The notes under the pieces: model-generated
What the model saw: the letters and a program-made list of their open reading frames with translations, nothing else
Told to the model about the DNA's origin: nothing
Databases searched by the model: none
Position numbers and translations under genes: made by a program
Assembly (NCBI GenBank): GCA_039720395.1
Contig: JBBPBK010000146.1
Coordinates: forward strand, 1 to 64,000
Direction: 5' to 3'
Source of the DNA: Liquidambar formosana
Taxonomy: Eukaryota > Streptophyta > Magnoliopsida > Saxifragales > Altingiaceae
Length of the DNA: 64,000 nucleotides
In this document: piece after piece, positions 44,666-56,805 of the stretch
Layout: the number at the start of each line of letters is the position of its first letter
How positions within the stretch are numbered: position 1 is the first letter of the stretch

Positions 44666-45564
44666 CTATACTTCCTCAAATTCCGTTATTCGAGGACGTT
44701 CACTCCCACTGATATTTCCATCCTCAAGAAACCTAGCATTTCTGGCCTCTACGATGGTAGGTATGTGTGAGGGACAATAAAACCTGAAACCCTTAGACCT
44801 TTCTGTATAGCCAATGAAATATCCACTAACTATTCTTGGGTCTAACTTTTTCTCATGTGGATTATACACCCTGACCTTAACTGGACAACCCCATATGTGT
44901 AGGAGACCTAAATTAGGCTTCCATCCATTCCATAACGCAACGGGTGTCTTAGGAATAGCTTTAGATGGAACCCTATTTAGGATGTACACTGCGGTTTTTA
45001 AGGCCTCCGTCCACAAGAATGAAGGCACAATTGAGTTTGAGTTGCTAAGCTTACTTCTAACCATATCTATAAGGATACAGTTTCGCCTTTCTACTACTCC
45101 ATTGAATATTGAGCAACTATTCCTTGTTCCTCTAGGAACCTTACAAATGGACCTAGTCTTTGACCTGCTATTGTGAACCTTCCATAATATTCCCCACCCC
45201 TATTGGATCTTATAATCTTAATTACCTTTCCAGATTGTTTCTCTACTTTTGCCTTATAAGTCTTGAAAGCATTTAATGCTTTAGATTTCTTAAATAGAAG
45301 ATAGAAATACATGTATCGTGTATGGTCATCAATGAATGAGATAAAATATCTCTGACCATTCTGACAAGGAATAGGAAATGGTCCCCAAATATCTATGTGT
45401 ATAAGTCCAAGAGTCTCAGTACTTCTCTTAGCTCCTTTCTTGGTCTTGTTAGTCTGCTTTCCCTTAATGCAATCTATACAAGTTCCAAAATCAGAGAAGT
45501 TTATATCCTTTAGGACTCCACTATTAACCAATCTTTTAATTCGCTCAATGGAGATGTGTCCCAA
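44666..45564 (-). pseudogene. Copia integrase (two overlapping frames)
   Basis: The piece 45564-45094 has the pre-integrase zinc region (MGHISIERIKRL, CIDCIKGKQ) and core motifs HIDIWGPF, FISFIDDHTRYMY and RSNRGGEYYG, where Asn replaces the second catalytic Asp of the usual RSDRG(G)EY. The piece 45064-44666 in another frame continues with LWTEALKTAVYILNRVPSKA and VRVYNPHEKKLDPR. A frameshift or stop near 45080 joins them. Not functional. Confidence 0.85.
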
Positions 45565-45573
45565 TCTCCTATG

Positions 45574-45900
45574 CTACAACATAGATGACTTTTCATTAAC
45601 AACACCATGCTTTATGCCAATATTATCATGCACAGTCAAGAAGTTATATTCATAGGTAGGATCTAAATGCAATTTATACAAACCATCAACCAAGGTTCCG
45701 CTTCCTACAACAACTGAGTTTTTAACAAGGTTAAAGGTAGAACCAATAAAATTACAACTAAAACCCAAAGGCATTAGTTTGGAAATAGAAATTAAGTTTC
45801 TAGAAAATGAAGGAATATAAAAGGTCTTTTCAAGGTCAAGAGTAAAGCCAAATTGCAACGCAAGTCTAAAGGTCCCTACAGCTTCCATATGTGAACGCAT
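45574..45900 (-). pseudogene. Copia protease-integrase linker region
   Basis: 108 residues in reverse frame containing LDLEKTFYIPSFSRNLISISKL, the conserved segment after the copia protease. The protease active site itself was not recognised. Confidence 0.7.
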
Positions 45901-46069
45901 CTAGTTTCCAGAATAGATGCTTCTTTCACTTTCCATTGGTTTCCTTTGGCTAAGAAAACCCTACATGATATTAGCAATGTGAATTGTTAAACCAAAATCA
46001 ATCCACCAAGTGTTATGATAAGTATCAACAAGATTAGATTCATAACACACACAAGAAATGGGATTACCT

Positions 46070-46688
46070 TTTTTTATGAGCCAAGCTTGAAATTTATGGC
46101 ATTCTTTCTTCATGTGTCCTTTTTTCTTACAAAAAAAGCAAACACGATCATCTTTATTGCCAGTATATATGCTTCATTAGCACATTCTTGTCCTTCTTCT
46201 AATTAGGAACACCCTTTTTCTTTTTAGCATGTCCCTTTCCATGAGTAGCTAGATGAGCACTCTCTAGATTCTCCCGCTTCAACCTCCCCTCCTCTTGAAC
46301 ACACATGGTCAAAAGTTCATTAATAGACTATTTATCCGGCCTTATGTGTGTTATATGATATCTTAAATGGCCCATATTCTGTAGGCAAGGAGTTGAGTAT
46401 GAAATGGACAAGAAATAACTCAAAAATCCCAACATCCAAAGATTTGAGTTGAGTAGCAATGTCCCTCATTTCCATAATGTTCTTACGCACGCCTTTAGTA
46501 CCATCATGTTTCATGGATGATAGTTTACCCATAAGAATACTAGCCAGTGCCTTATCTAAACTAACAAACTGTTCCTCAATAGCTTGCATGAATGCTTTTG
46601 CCTTTTCACCCTGTGGTATTGAACCCCAAATACTTTTGTTGACATGAGACTTAATGAGCATCAAGCTTAAGCAATTAGATTTTCCCAC
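46070..46688 (-). pseudogene. Copia Gag (UBN2-type) with zinc knuckle
   Basis: The frame 46688-46332 shows the helical Gag core (SIWGSIPQGEKAKAFMQAIEEQF, IMEMRDIATQLKSL, HFILNSLPTEYGPF). After stops, the reverse strand near 46140-46075 has CFFCKKKGHMKKEC, an intact CCHC knuckle. It would bind RNA and build the particle. Confidence 0.8.
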
Positions 46689-48077
46689 CGCTCATAAGAA
46701 GTCCTGTCAGTTGGCATACTTAATTCCATGGGAACGGGTGGTTTGTCCACACAAAGCGCCAAATCAAAGTCCATACACCTCAAAGTAAGGAGAACTTTCT
46801 CCTTTCAATCCGAAATATTTTCACCATTTAGCATTGGAATACAAGATGATTCATTACTAACAAAGGAAGTAGTAATAACTATAAATAAACCATATGAACT
46901 CACATTAATACTATGAAAAATAAAACTTTATTTTGAATTAAACCAATGTTTATAATTCAATAGCAAAATCTAAACCTTCTTGTGGGTAGAGGTCGCATCA
47001 TGCATTAGATTTACTAATAACTTCATGATAAGACTAATAAACCTGACACCAAAATGAAAGAACCCATACCTATGGACTTAGGAATTTTTCCATCCTGTTG
47101 CCTAGTCCACTATCTTATTCCAATTATTTTACAAAAAATAATCACCTCCTTGTGGGGCCGGGTAACCATTTTTCATAACATAATTACAATTTATGATGTC
47201 ATTAATATTCTAAATGCGGTTTAATTTAGCTATAGGTTATATATTTAGAAACCACTCATCATTATATCTTAAGATGCTTTGGCCACTCCCAAGACACTTC
47301 GATGTTATATCACTTAAGAAATGACATCATTACATAAGAATATTATATCCATCACATAATAACACATATGTTAATGAGTTGGGTTTAATATAAGGCCATA
47401 AACATTTATAGCCTTATAATCCAAATTCTTTACATGTTAATGGGTATATGAATCTAACATGCCAAAAAAAAAAAAAGAAAAAAAGAATCACACTTGCATG
47501 TTTCAGTTAATAAAATAATAAGAAAAATAATAAAGATTTCATGGCCTTTTACATAGGATGCCATTAAATTTTTTACATAAATAATAGTTACAACCCATAA
47601 AAATCCTAATACAAATTCTCTATTTAATAGGAAGAATAATAACAAATTACAACTGAAATTAAGGTTATGAAAGCTTTATATTTTTCTGTCATAAAAAATA
47701 TCATCTCACAATGAAAGCAATTTAATCACGGAATAGCATATACACTATTTCGCACTATCCATGACATCAACATAGTTTCCATACAAGAGCATCATATATC
47801 TTGTTTAAAATTGCACGAACTAGTAAAAGTAACATGATGTCACTATGACATCACAACCCACTATCATCTTATCATGTGAGTTTCATAGTTGGATTAGAAA
47901 ACCCAACACCATGTTTTGTACAAAACAATATCAGATTCCTATAGTTTCTTATTACCGTCCATTAATGCCGGTGATACTGCCGGCGTGAAAACCAACCCAT
48001 TAACGACTTTAAGATAATTTATATAAATCTGAATAGAAAGATTTATATAAATTATCTACAACCATACTAAATAACAT

Positions 48078-48095
48078 GGTCCAGAGGATGGCTCT
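48078..48095 (-). other. Copia primer-binding site
   Basis: Reverse strand CTTGGTATTAGAGCCATC, one base from the initiator tRNA-Met complement, placed a few bases after the 5' LTR end at 48105. Confidence 0.8.
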
Positions 48096-48104
48096 AATAC
48101 CAAG

Positions 48105-48547
48105 TGTTGAAAATTAATTCATAAATATCATATTAAATTAAACGGAAGTTTAGAATTATCTCCGATCATTGTTGTCCAAGTAAAGTTGCAGATACTTTGA
48201 CGCATAAATTGAGAACCACAAATGCACGTACAATCCTCCAATCACCAACCAAATAAGTCTTCTAGTCTATCCAAATCTCTTTGATGTATGAGATTTGATA
48301 GAAATCACAAGCTGTATTTTCTGGTAGACTAGGGATCCTTTTTGTTCCCAACGTTAAACATATTATAACTTTCTCCCATTAAGGAAGTTATCAAATGATG
48401 AGAAGTTATCCACAAAAAAACAATTATGAGATTAAGAGTTGTAATTTCTCATACTTACCCACTAATTAGAATTTAAATTCAAATGGGTTAGTAGATGTGG
48501 GATAGTGGCATGTGGGCCACAAGGTCTCTTTTAAGAGACGTCTAACA
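48105..48547 (-). repeat. Copia 5' LTR
   Basis: Matches 41313-41756 with about 9% difference by eye. It ends at the host flank CTTGG. Confidence 0.9.
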
Positions 48548-50029
48548 CTTGGGCTCCTAGTTGATACTAGCAATGCAAAATTCTCGACTCAGACACTCGC
48601 TGTCGAGTTTGATACTGTCCAGAATCTTTAGCTCCTGGACATCAATGACAATCATGTAGGAATAGATATATCCACACTGATTTCTAAAATTTCTGAGACA
48701 ACAACTTATTATGTCAATGTGAAAACCAACAACTCCATCCTTCTCTAGAGTGGATACCCCATTCAGGCATAGATTGAGTATGATAGCTACGAGATGTTAC
48801 TAAATGTCACAATATCCCCTCCTGGCATATCAAGGCCATATCGGCCTCTAATATCATTCCCCGTCGACCTCTCGCTGGTTTTAAATGAGTACATGTACAT
48901 AGGCTTCTCTGCTTCCACTGGCTTGCTTGCAGCCTGTTATAACATGCTTGGGTGGAGCTTTAGGATTTGGGGGAAGAGCACAAGATTTAAGGTAGTGTAT
49001 AGGAAGGGATTTGCTGTTAGTATCACTTTGGCTAGTGTTACTCTGGCCCTCTTGGTGATCTCTGGTGCTGCCCATGTCCTACGTACGATTAGAAACGGGG
49101 ACGAGATCTTAAAAGATTGGGAAGTCGAATATGGAGCACGTAGATTCAAATATTCAGAGCTCTTTTCTGTGACTGGGGGGTTTGGAGAGAGGAACCTAAT
49201 TGGCTCTGGAGGATTTGGGAGAGTCTTCAAGGGGGTGGTCCCTAGCACAGGGCTAGAAGTGGCCATAAAGCGGATTTCTCATGGCTCTTGTCAAGGAATG
49301 AGAGAATTTGTTGCAGAAATAACAAGCATAGGACGGCTTAGGCATCGAAATCTGGTGCATTTACATGGGTGGTGCCGAACGCAGGGTGAGCTCCTCCTTG
49401 TTTATGACTACATACCAAATGGAAGCCTTGACAAACTCTTATTTGACAACGACCACAAGAAGAAGAAAATTCTGACTTGGGAGCAAAGACACAGTATCCT
49501 CATTAATATTGCACAAGCATTGCTTTACCTCCACGAAGAATGTGATCAGAGGGTTATTCACAGAGATGTGAAGCCAAGTAATGTCCTAATAGATGCAGAT
49601 CTCAACGCAAAGCTCGGTGATTTTGGCCTGGCAAGGATTTACGAACATGGAATCAATCCACAGACAACCCACATTGTAGGAACACTTGGGCACCTAGCCG
49701 CTAAAGTCACCAGGAGTGGAAAATCGACAACAAACATAGACGTGTTTAGTTTTGAGGTACTTATGCTAAAAGTAGCTTGTGGAAGGAGGCCAATCGAGCC
49801 CCATAAGAATGCTCAGGAACTGCAATTGGTGGATTGGGTTAGGGAACTACATCTCCAACAAGAGATCACTAGGGCTATTGATCCCACATTAAACGAGTAC
49901 GATCCAGATCAGGCCAAGCTTGTGCTCAGTCTTGGCCTGATTTGCTTTCACCCTCATCCCGGTTACAGGCCCAGTTTAAGAAGAAGTTTTCTACTTATCA
50001 AGGTACAAGGATCACGTTGTAGATATTAA
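48548..50029 (+). pseudogene. L-type lectin receptor kinase pseudogene, 3' part (lectin end, membrane span, kinase)
   Basis: Translation resumes with GLLVDTSNAKFSTQTLAVEF and DINDNHVGIDI (lectin). TAG codons interrupt it at 48629, 48746 and 48770, then the frame is open from about 48773 to 50029. A transmembrane helix (VSITLASVTLALLVISGAA) precedes a kinase with GSGGFGRVFKG, VAIKRIS, HRDVKPSNV and DFGLAR. The APE motif is GTLGHLAAK instead of a GTxGYxAPE form, and DVFSFEVLMLKVACG carries Glu and Lys where Gly and Glu are usual. The protein ends early after YRPSLRRSF. Stops, lost kinase motifs and the copia insertion make it a pseudogene. Confidence 0.92.
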
Positions 50030-50757
50030 ATAAAAACATGCAAGGAAACATGGGACTTCTGTTCAAAGATAAAAATGTACTTAGAAAGCTTATCTTACAT
50101 ATTGCAAGTTTCATAAAGTTGGCAGCTTATGTTATATCTTGCAAGTTTCATAAAGTTGGCAAGAACTCCGTATTGTTTCTATTATAAAGTTGGCACTTCT
50201 AATTTAATATCAATGAAACCTATTATAAATGTCTCTCTCTCTCTCTCTCTCCCCCCTTTTATATTTACTTCGAAGGGAATATTTATAATTAATTAAAACT
50301 TAATATCCAAGCATAGTAAAATCTGTAAAATATAAAATATGACAAGTAACCCATGCAAATGCGCAAAATAGATCCCGTTGACGTAACTGATTGATATGAG
50401 TCAACCTGGCCAGTTTAATCTGGTCTAAAAATACTCTATGAATTAACTGGCTCTACATACAAAAATCAAAAATCAGTTGAATTAACAGCATCAACCATTA
50501 ATCTACTAACTTGGGTGGAAAAAAAAGAAATGAAATAATTGAAAATTCAAACTTTTAATTTATTAGTGTGCTGAATTAATATTCTCTTTCCACTCTTACA
50601 ACAATGTAAATAAGAAGTAAAAAAATTCCACGATGTTTATTATTTAACAAAAACTTCTTTTTTGGGGGGGCCAAATTGATATATTTTTCCAATTTATGAT
50701 ATCTTATTTGTTGTATAGATATGTTATTAAAATGGTGGGGCCACAATGAATGAGAGA
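50030..50757. other. 3' flank of the pseudogene
   Basis: A duplicated CTTGCAAGTTTCATAAAGTTGGC-like sentence (50100-50160), a (CT)n run at 50232-50250, then AT-rich DNA. No gene seen. Confidence 0.6.
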
Positions 50758-50934
50758 AGAGGATGTAGGGATGGCAATGGGTTAGGTCGGATGCGGGTTG
50801 GCATTACCCATGTCCGACCCTGACTTTAAACTCCTATGCCCATGCCCGACCCGATACCCGATAGACAGGGGAATTGAATTCCATCCCCAATCCACTAACA
50901 TCTTGGGCCATCCAGGCCTAACCCGCCCATGCCC

Positions 50935-51395
50935 GACCAGCGATCTGGTGTAGTGTAGATTTAGTCAGATCTGGAAGAGGGTGAAGCCGTGAAGCAGCCG
51001 ATCTGGTGTAGTGGTGTAGGTCTGGTCAGATCTGGAAGACTGGAAGAGGGTGAAGCCAGCAGCGAGCTAGCGACGGAAGCAGTGAGCCAGCAATGGAAGC
51101 AACTAGCCAGCGATAGTGACTAGGTGAGATGATCCGTCAATCTCACGGTGAAAAGCCTGAACTTCGACAATGACTGGGTGAGCGTGAGGGAGTCGAGGGA
51201 CTGAGGTCTGAGGAGCGAAGGGCGAGGGCGGTGTGAGGGGCGAGGGGCGAGGGGCGAGGGCGGGTGAGACGATCCGTCGATCTCACGGTGAAAGGCCTAA
51301 ACTTTGACGGTGACTGGGTGAGCGTGAAGGAGTCGAGGGACTAAGGTCTGAGGGGCGAAGGGCAAAGGGCGAGGTCGGCGTGAGGGGTTGAGGGC
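50935..51395. repeat. GC-rich tandem duplications inside the hAT element
   Basis: GATCTGGTGTAGTG...TCAGATCTGGAAGAGGGTGAAGCC is repeated at 50941 and 50999. GTGACTGGGTGAGCGTGA(G/A)GGAGTCGAGGGACT...GCGAGG recurs about 140 bp apart (51170 and 51310). Confidence 0.85.
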
Positions 51396-51789
51396 TATAG
51401 GAGTAGTGATACATAGGACACTATTAGGGGCCGAAACTATGGGAGGACTGCCAACCTTGAAGCTAATTGGTTAGTTCAAAAACCACCTACATAGGTAATG
51501 TCGAAAATACCCATCACACAAATCGGAATCAACCGAAAATCACGCCCAAATCAAAAAATGAGATTTCCGCACTGATTTTGAGTTTGCAAAATCAAATCGA
51601 CCACTTGATTCAAAACAGGAAAAAAAGGAAAGAAAAGCTACAAGAAAATTCAAGATAAAAATAAAAAGATAAATATCAAGATAAAATCATTAATTTAAAA
51701 CATAAGTTCATACAACCAGAGCAAAGAATAATAATCTTGATATTTTAACTTTTAACTTTTTAAAATCAAGCACTTTGATCACTCCCAAA

Positions 51790-52260
51790 AAAATTGGAAA
51801 CTCAAGATAACTATTTGAAGACCCAGGATAATTATCTAAAGAACCGATATAATTATCTTATAAAATTGAGATAATTATCATGATTTGTGAAACTCAAGAT
51901 AACTATTTGAAGAACTAGGACAATTATCTGAAGAACTTATAAAATTGATCTGAAAAACCGAGAAAAAAATTATCTTGATCTGGTTTGATACAACCAGTAG
52001 TAAAAAAAAATTGGAAACTCAAGATAACTATTTGAAGAACTAGGATAATTATCTGAAGAACCGAGATAATTATCTTATAAAATTAATCTGAAGAACCGAG
52101 AAAAAAATTATCTTGATCCGGTTTGATACAACCAGTAGTAAAAAAAATTGGAAACTCAAGATAACTATTTGAAGAACCAGGATAATTATATGAAGAACCG
52201 AGATAATTATCTTATAAAATTAATCTAAAGAACCGAGATAATTATCTTATAAAATTCACT
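51790..52260. repeat. GATAATTATC-based minisatellite inside the hAT element
   Basis: About 130-bp units containing ATTGGAAACTCAAGATAACT, TTTGAAGAACTAGGA, GATAATTATCTTATAAAAT and TTATCTTGATC(T/C)GGTTTGAT recur at about 51794, 52009 and 52148, with partial copies between. GATAATTATC is itself a palindrome. Confidence 0.85.
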
Positions 52261-52790
52261 CATCGTTAGTAGAAAAAAGAGAAAGAAGCACCTTGTGGTT
52301 CAGATCGACGGCGCACCCCATGATCGATTGTGACGATGGTGGCCAAGGGGATGGATGTGTTGGTCTGATTTTGTCAGCCAAGCTTCTTGACGACGAGTAG
52401 CAAACATAAAGGAAAAGCCTCAATCTCTTCACCAGTACCTTGGTAGATTTGACAAAACTCGACTACCATCGGTTGATCGGCTGGTGTAACATTGCTTGTC
52501 GGAGATGGGCTGTCAAGAGACAACATCCTACCTGTTGAAGGTTTTGGTGGTGTGTTGAGGGATTTTTGTGGTAACAGAGAGAGAATCTGGATGGGGGTGG
52601 GTTGTTCTCCCTGTTTTGTGGGTAGAATGGTTTTTCAAAGATAGAGAAAAGAAAGATCTAGATATGAGGGAGAGAAATTTGGATGAGGTATTACCGTGAT
52701 TTGTGGGTTTTATTGGTAGAAGGGCAAGTCTGTCACTTTGGCAATTCGGCTTGCCTTTGGTCCTAAAAGGTTCGTCCTGTTAGTCATTGT

Positions 52791-52805
<15 letters not shown>

Positions 52806-52855
<50 letters not shown>
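52806..52855. repeat. (AT)25 microsatellite
   Basis: Uninterrupted AT run after a 15-A tract, near the right end of the hAT element. Confidence 0.97.
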
Positions 52856-52858
<3 letters not shown>

Positions 52859-53062
52859 AAAACATCGAGTTGGGTCGGGTCGGGTCTTCGGGTATTTTTA
52901 TTTTGGGATCCATGCCCGACCCGTACCCAAAATAATTTTTAGATTTATACCCATACCAGACCCAATACCCAAAAAAATAAAATAAAAAATCCCCACCCAC
53001 ATGGGTATGGATCGAGTCGGGACCCTATGAATCGGGGCAAAATTGCCATCTCCAAGAGAATG

Positions 53063-53284
53063 CATGAGTTGAGTATAAAAACATGAGACTTGCCCCATGA
53101 CATACTCTCTTCTCTATAATAGAATACAGATTTATATTGCAATACAAGAGAAGAGATGTCCCTACTTCTCCTGGTGGGACTATTGAATAGATATATTATG
53201 TTACACAAAATTATACTCCTAAGCCTAAAACATTCAGTCCAAGCATTTCCCAATATTTAAAAAAGCAATTTTAACTCACTTCTT
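53063..53284. other. Short unassigned spacer
   Basis: No recognisable gene or terminal repeat. Confidence 0.5.
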
Positions 53285-56200
53285 ACCTTCTAAGTATGAG
53301 GATATTCAGGGAACATTGACCAAACTTTGGAAAACCACTATTGTCATGGATTAATGGAGTGGAATTTGGAGTTGCCGCTCAGTTGTTTTATTAGCAGTCC
53401 AAAGAAAAAAATCCAATAGGAGGTATATTCCTTTCGACCAACTACCATAATAGTTGCTATTGGTTTTGCCAAAATACAATAAGAACACCTCAAGTATCAC
53501 CGCACACACCATACATGGGCCCCAGGACTACCGCCATCCCAATAGCAGCACCAACAAAGACTGGACCTCCTAATAAGTCCTCTATGGCGATCCCCAGAAT
53601 AATTAAATGTCTCACATTGCAAGAGGTTGAAGAACGTCAAATCAAAGGCTTGTCTTCATTGTGATGAGGCTTTCAAACATGGTCATTGCTGCAAAAATCC
53701 ACAGTTGATGCTCATTGAGGATGCTTAGTCTTCTGACAGTGAGGAAGGCAAACTTACTAAGACTATACCCATCATTGGAGAACCATTTCCATCCATGCCT
53801 TGACTGATCTACTAAACCAGAAACTTCTCTCGGTAATAGCGTGGAAAAAAGATGGAACATGGCGCATGTGTCTCAACTCAACTATTTCCAATCCAATAAT
53901 TGATGAGCTAATGGATAAGCTTAATGGAGAAAAAATATTTACCAGAAGGGATATTCGTTCTAGGCATCACCAAATCTATGTTGTCAATAAGGACATTCCA
54001 AAGACCACCTTTGAAACACGAGGGGCACTGCGAGTTTCTTGTGATGCGTTTTGACTTAACCGATATATGCTCCATCTACCTTTTCGAGCTCAATGAACAA
54101 GGTAGTACTGCCCTTCTTACGCAAGTTCTAACTTCCCTCTTTTCTTTTTTTTCTTTTTTTCAAAAATATTCTTATCTATAGTCACCATGGAAAAATTCAT
54201 CAATCATCTCATAATTGTTCTGGGTATTTTGTGCTCTATTTGTTTGTTGAACACTCTAAATGCCCGTTCAGGTGTGAATCTTCAAATACCTTGGCCACTA
54301 TATGTCTTCAAAACATGCTATAATTGATCCCCACAAGATTCAGTGCAAGCGTAATAGTGTAGGCCTCCCCCCATCGGATTCGGATTTAAGCCTTACTGAC
54401 TATTATCAATAATATTTCTACTACTGTCTGTAATAATCACGAGTTAATCTCCAAACCAAACCACTAACTAATTTATTAAATAAGAATGCTTGTCTTAAAT
54501 TAATTATGTTTTTTCCACTCCTTTGTTGGAATTACCAGATTTTAGCCAGCTTTTTGTTGTCGAATGTAACATATCACGTAGTGGAATTGGTGCTCTTGAT
54601 GAAAGAGGGGTGCCCTTGACATTTTCAACAAAAGCCTTATCAGCTCAACATCTGGCTATGTTCGTATATGATTGTGAAATGCTCAGCATTGTATTGGGTG
54701 TAAAAAAAACTAACAATCTTACTGGCCGGCTTGCCTGCCACTTCCAAATTTTAACAGACCAGAGTGCTATATATTTCTTTCTCGAGCTGTCTATAACTTC
54801 ATCGGAACAACTTTGGCTTTGTTATTGTAAAGCAACTAAAAATTAAGTGGTGCTCCCCTTCCCAACTGCAGAAGGACACACAAAGCCTTGCCATTTCTTC
54901 GTCGACTTCTTGCTCCTTACAAGAAATTGGGGAATTGTGCCTCATAGATCTGGATTATGGACCAATTATTCAACGATTAAAAAATGGATCCACGAATGAT
55001 ATTCCTTATCCATGGCATGCCAAAATTCTTGATGAGTTTCACTCCTCTCCATTAGCTGGTCATTTGGGGGTTTAACTCACCTACAAAAGGCTTGTCGAAC
55101 TTAAAACGACAAAAGCAAATAATGTTCAAAGATAAAATATTAAAAGAAGGAAAATGAAATTTAGATGAAGAGGGCAACACTATGTAGAGTGAAATGGCAA
55201 GTTGCATTAGAAGAGTTGCAAAAGAAGATCTTGGACAATCTAAGGGGAATGGATTGAAATCTAAGGAAACTTGGTGGTAGAATGAGGAGGTTCAAATTAA
55301 GAACAGTTAAAGAAAAGGGAGCATGTTATAAGACTATGCATAAAGGGAAGAACGATGAAAGCTTGGAGAAGTATAAATTAGCTAAAAATGAAACTAAAAA
55401 GGAAATAAGTCAAGATAAACTCAAGTCGTATGATGATTTGTACCATAAGTTAAGCATATAGATGGAGAAATTGGAGAAGATGTTGCCCCTAGAATTATAA
55501 CAGGTTGGAGAAAGTGGAGAAGTACATCGGGGGGTTCTGTGTGACAAAAGAACACCTATCAAATTAAAAGGAAGATTTTATAGGACGGCTATTAGGCCGG
55601 CTATGCTTTATGGTACTGAATGTTGGGCAATTAGAAGACGACATGTGCAGAAAATGAGTGTATTCAAGATGATGATGTTCAGATGGATAAGTGGTAATAC
55701 ACAAAAAATATAATATAAAAAAATAATAATTGCACTCGTGAGAAGGTAGGCGTAACACCAATTGAGGAGAAGATGATGGAAAATCCTTTAACGTGGCTTG
55801 GTCATGTGCAACGAAAACTTGGGAATGCCCCTATAAATAAGGGTACTTGATTCAAGTTGAACACAAGAGGAAGAGCCAAAATAACATGGTTAGAAGTTGT
55901 GAGAAAGGACATGCATGCTAAGGATTTAACAGAGGATACACCTCTTGAATGGCATAAAACATCCATGTAGCCGACCCTATGTAGTTGGGATAAAGGCTTA
56001 GTTGAGTTGATTTGAGTATCCTTACATGCTTATGTCAAAAAATATGGTGTTGAATGTGATATTTGCCCACGAACTAAGGCTGAGACCTTCTCTACACAAG
56101 CTTACTCCAACCATTGCCAATTAAGGGAAGATATTCCAATGAATTTCATTGAGGGGCTGCCATTTTCTGATCAAAAGGATACTCCCCTTGTGGTCATTGG

Positions 56201-56805
56201 TCATGTATCTAAATTAGCATATTTGTCGCCTTGGCCCACCCCTACATGACCCCCATTGTTTCTAATTTATTTGCATGCCACAGTGCCAAGCTCCATGCCA
56301 TGCCATGCACAACTGTATGTGATTGGGACAAGGTATTCTTCAGTCATTTTTGGATAACTTTCCCACAATTACACAAGTCATAGAAGCTAACTCGCAACAT
56401 TTTGCATGTGACTGGCTGCAACAATGGGCTCACTTTCTTCTTTGGGCTAAATGCTGATACAAGACAACATAGCCATTGGCTATCAATATAATCTCATTTG
56501 AAACTTTCTACGGGACCCCTTCCATGTATTGATTCCTATGTGCCAGGTTCTACTAGTGTGCATGTTATTCATTAATCACCTCACAGAAGGGATCGCATTT
56601 TGCAATTGTCTAAGCATGACCTTTAAATGGCTCAATCTCGCATGAAATTATATGATGATCAGCATCTCACAGAACTCAAGTTCAATGAAGGAGATTGGGT
56701 GTTTCTACGCTTGGAACCTTACCGTTAGTCTTCTATGGCTTTTCGCTCAAATCAGAAATTATTACCATCTATTTTATGGTCCATTTCAAGTGCTTGCTCG
56801 CATTG
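53285..56805 (+). pseudogene. Decayed Ty3/gypsy gag-pol (tRNA-Met primed type)
   Basis: Fragments occur in order on the forward strand. Gag end: EDIQGTLTKLWKTT near 53303 and a degenerate knuckle DEAFKHGHCCKNPQLML near 53660. RT: WKKDGTWRMC near 53843, IIDELMDKLNGEKIFTRRDIRS near 53900, FKYLGHYMSSKHAIIDPHKIQ near 54285. RNase H: LLDERGVPLTF-like text near 54595 and AMFVYDCEMLSIVLGVKK near 54655. Integrase: LAGHLGV near 55055, ECDICPRTKAETFSTQA near 56050, DRILQLSKHD near 56590, and NEGDWVFLRLEPYR near 56680. Many stops and indels occur throughout. A LINE fragment (55095-56020) interrupts integrase. It ends directly at an LTR. Confidence 0.8.
55095..56020 (+). mobile_element. L1-type LINE fragment with internal deletion, inserted in the gypsy integrase
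   Basis: The first part reads like the linker between endonuclease and RT of plant L1 ORF2 (NEEVQ-like text near 55280, ACYKTMHKGKNDESLEKYKLAKNETKKE near 55320-55410, YDDLYHKL). It then jumps to the ORF2 end (GVLCDKRTPIKLKGRFYRTAI and RPAMLYGTECWAIRRR near 55535-55640; WLGHVQRKLGNAP near 55795). The RT core is missing between them. It finishes with GTAGCCGACCCTATGTAGTTGGGATAAAGGC and a TTGAGTTGATTTGAG tail, the usual LINE 3' end. Stops are present. Confidence 0.8.

Larger units (their letters stand above)
41313..48547 (-). mobile_element. Decayed Ty1/copia retrotransposon inside the lectin domain
   Basis: LTRs of 444 and 443 bp (41313-41756 and 48105-48547) begin TGTT and end AACA. They differ at roughly 40 sites by eye, so the insertion is much older than element A. 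The flanks CCTGG (41308-41312) and CTTGG (48548-48552) are a 5-bp duplication with one mismatch. Reverse-strand order is LTR, PBS, gag, integrase, RT, RNase H, LTR, the copia order. Every gene has stops or gaps. A hAT MITE lies between RNase H and the 3' LTR. Confidence 0.92.
50766..53054. mobile_element. Non-autonomous hAT element, 2289 bp
   Basis: The ends TAGGGATGGCAAT and ATTGCCATCTCCA are inverted repeats with 2 mismatches in 13. The flanks AGAGGATG (50758-50765) and AGAGAATG (53055-53062) form an 8-bp duplication with one mismatch. Subterminal regions repeat CCCGACCC/GGGTCGGG words. The interior has three tandem-repeat zones and no transposase; the frames inside are short. Confidence 0.88.
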
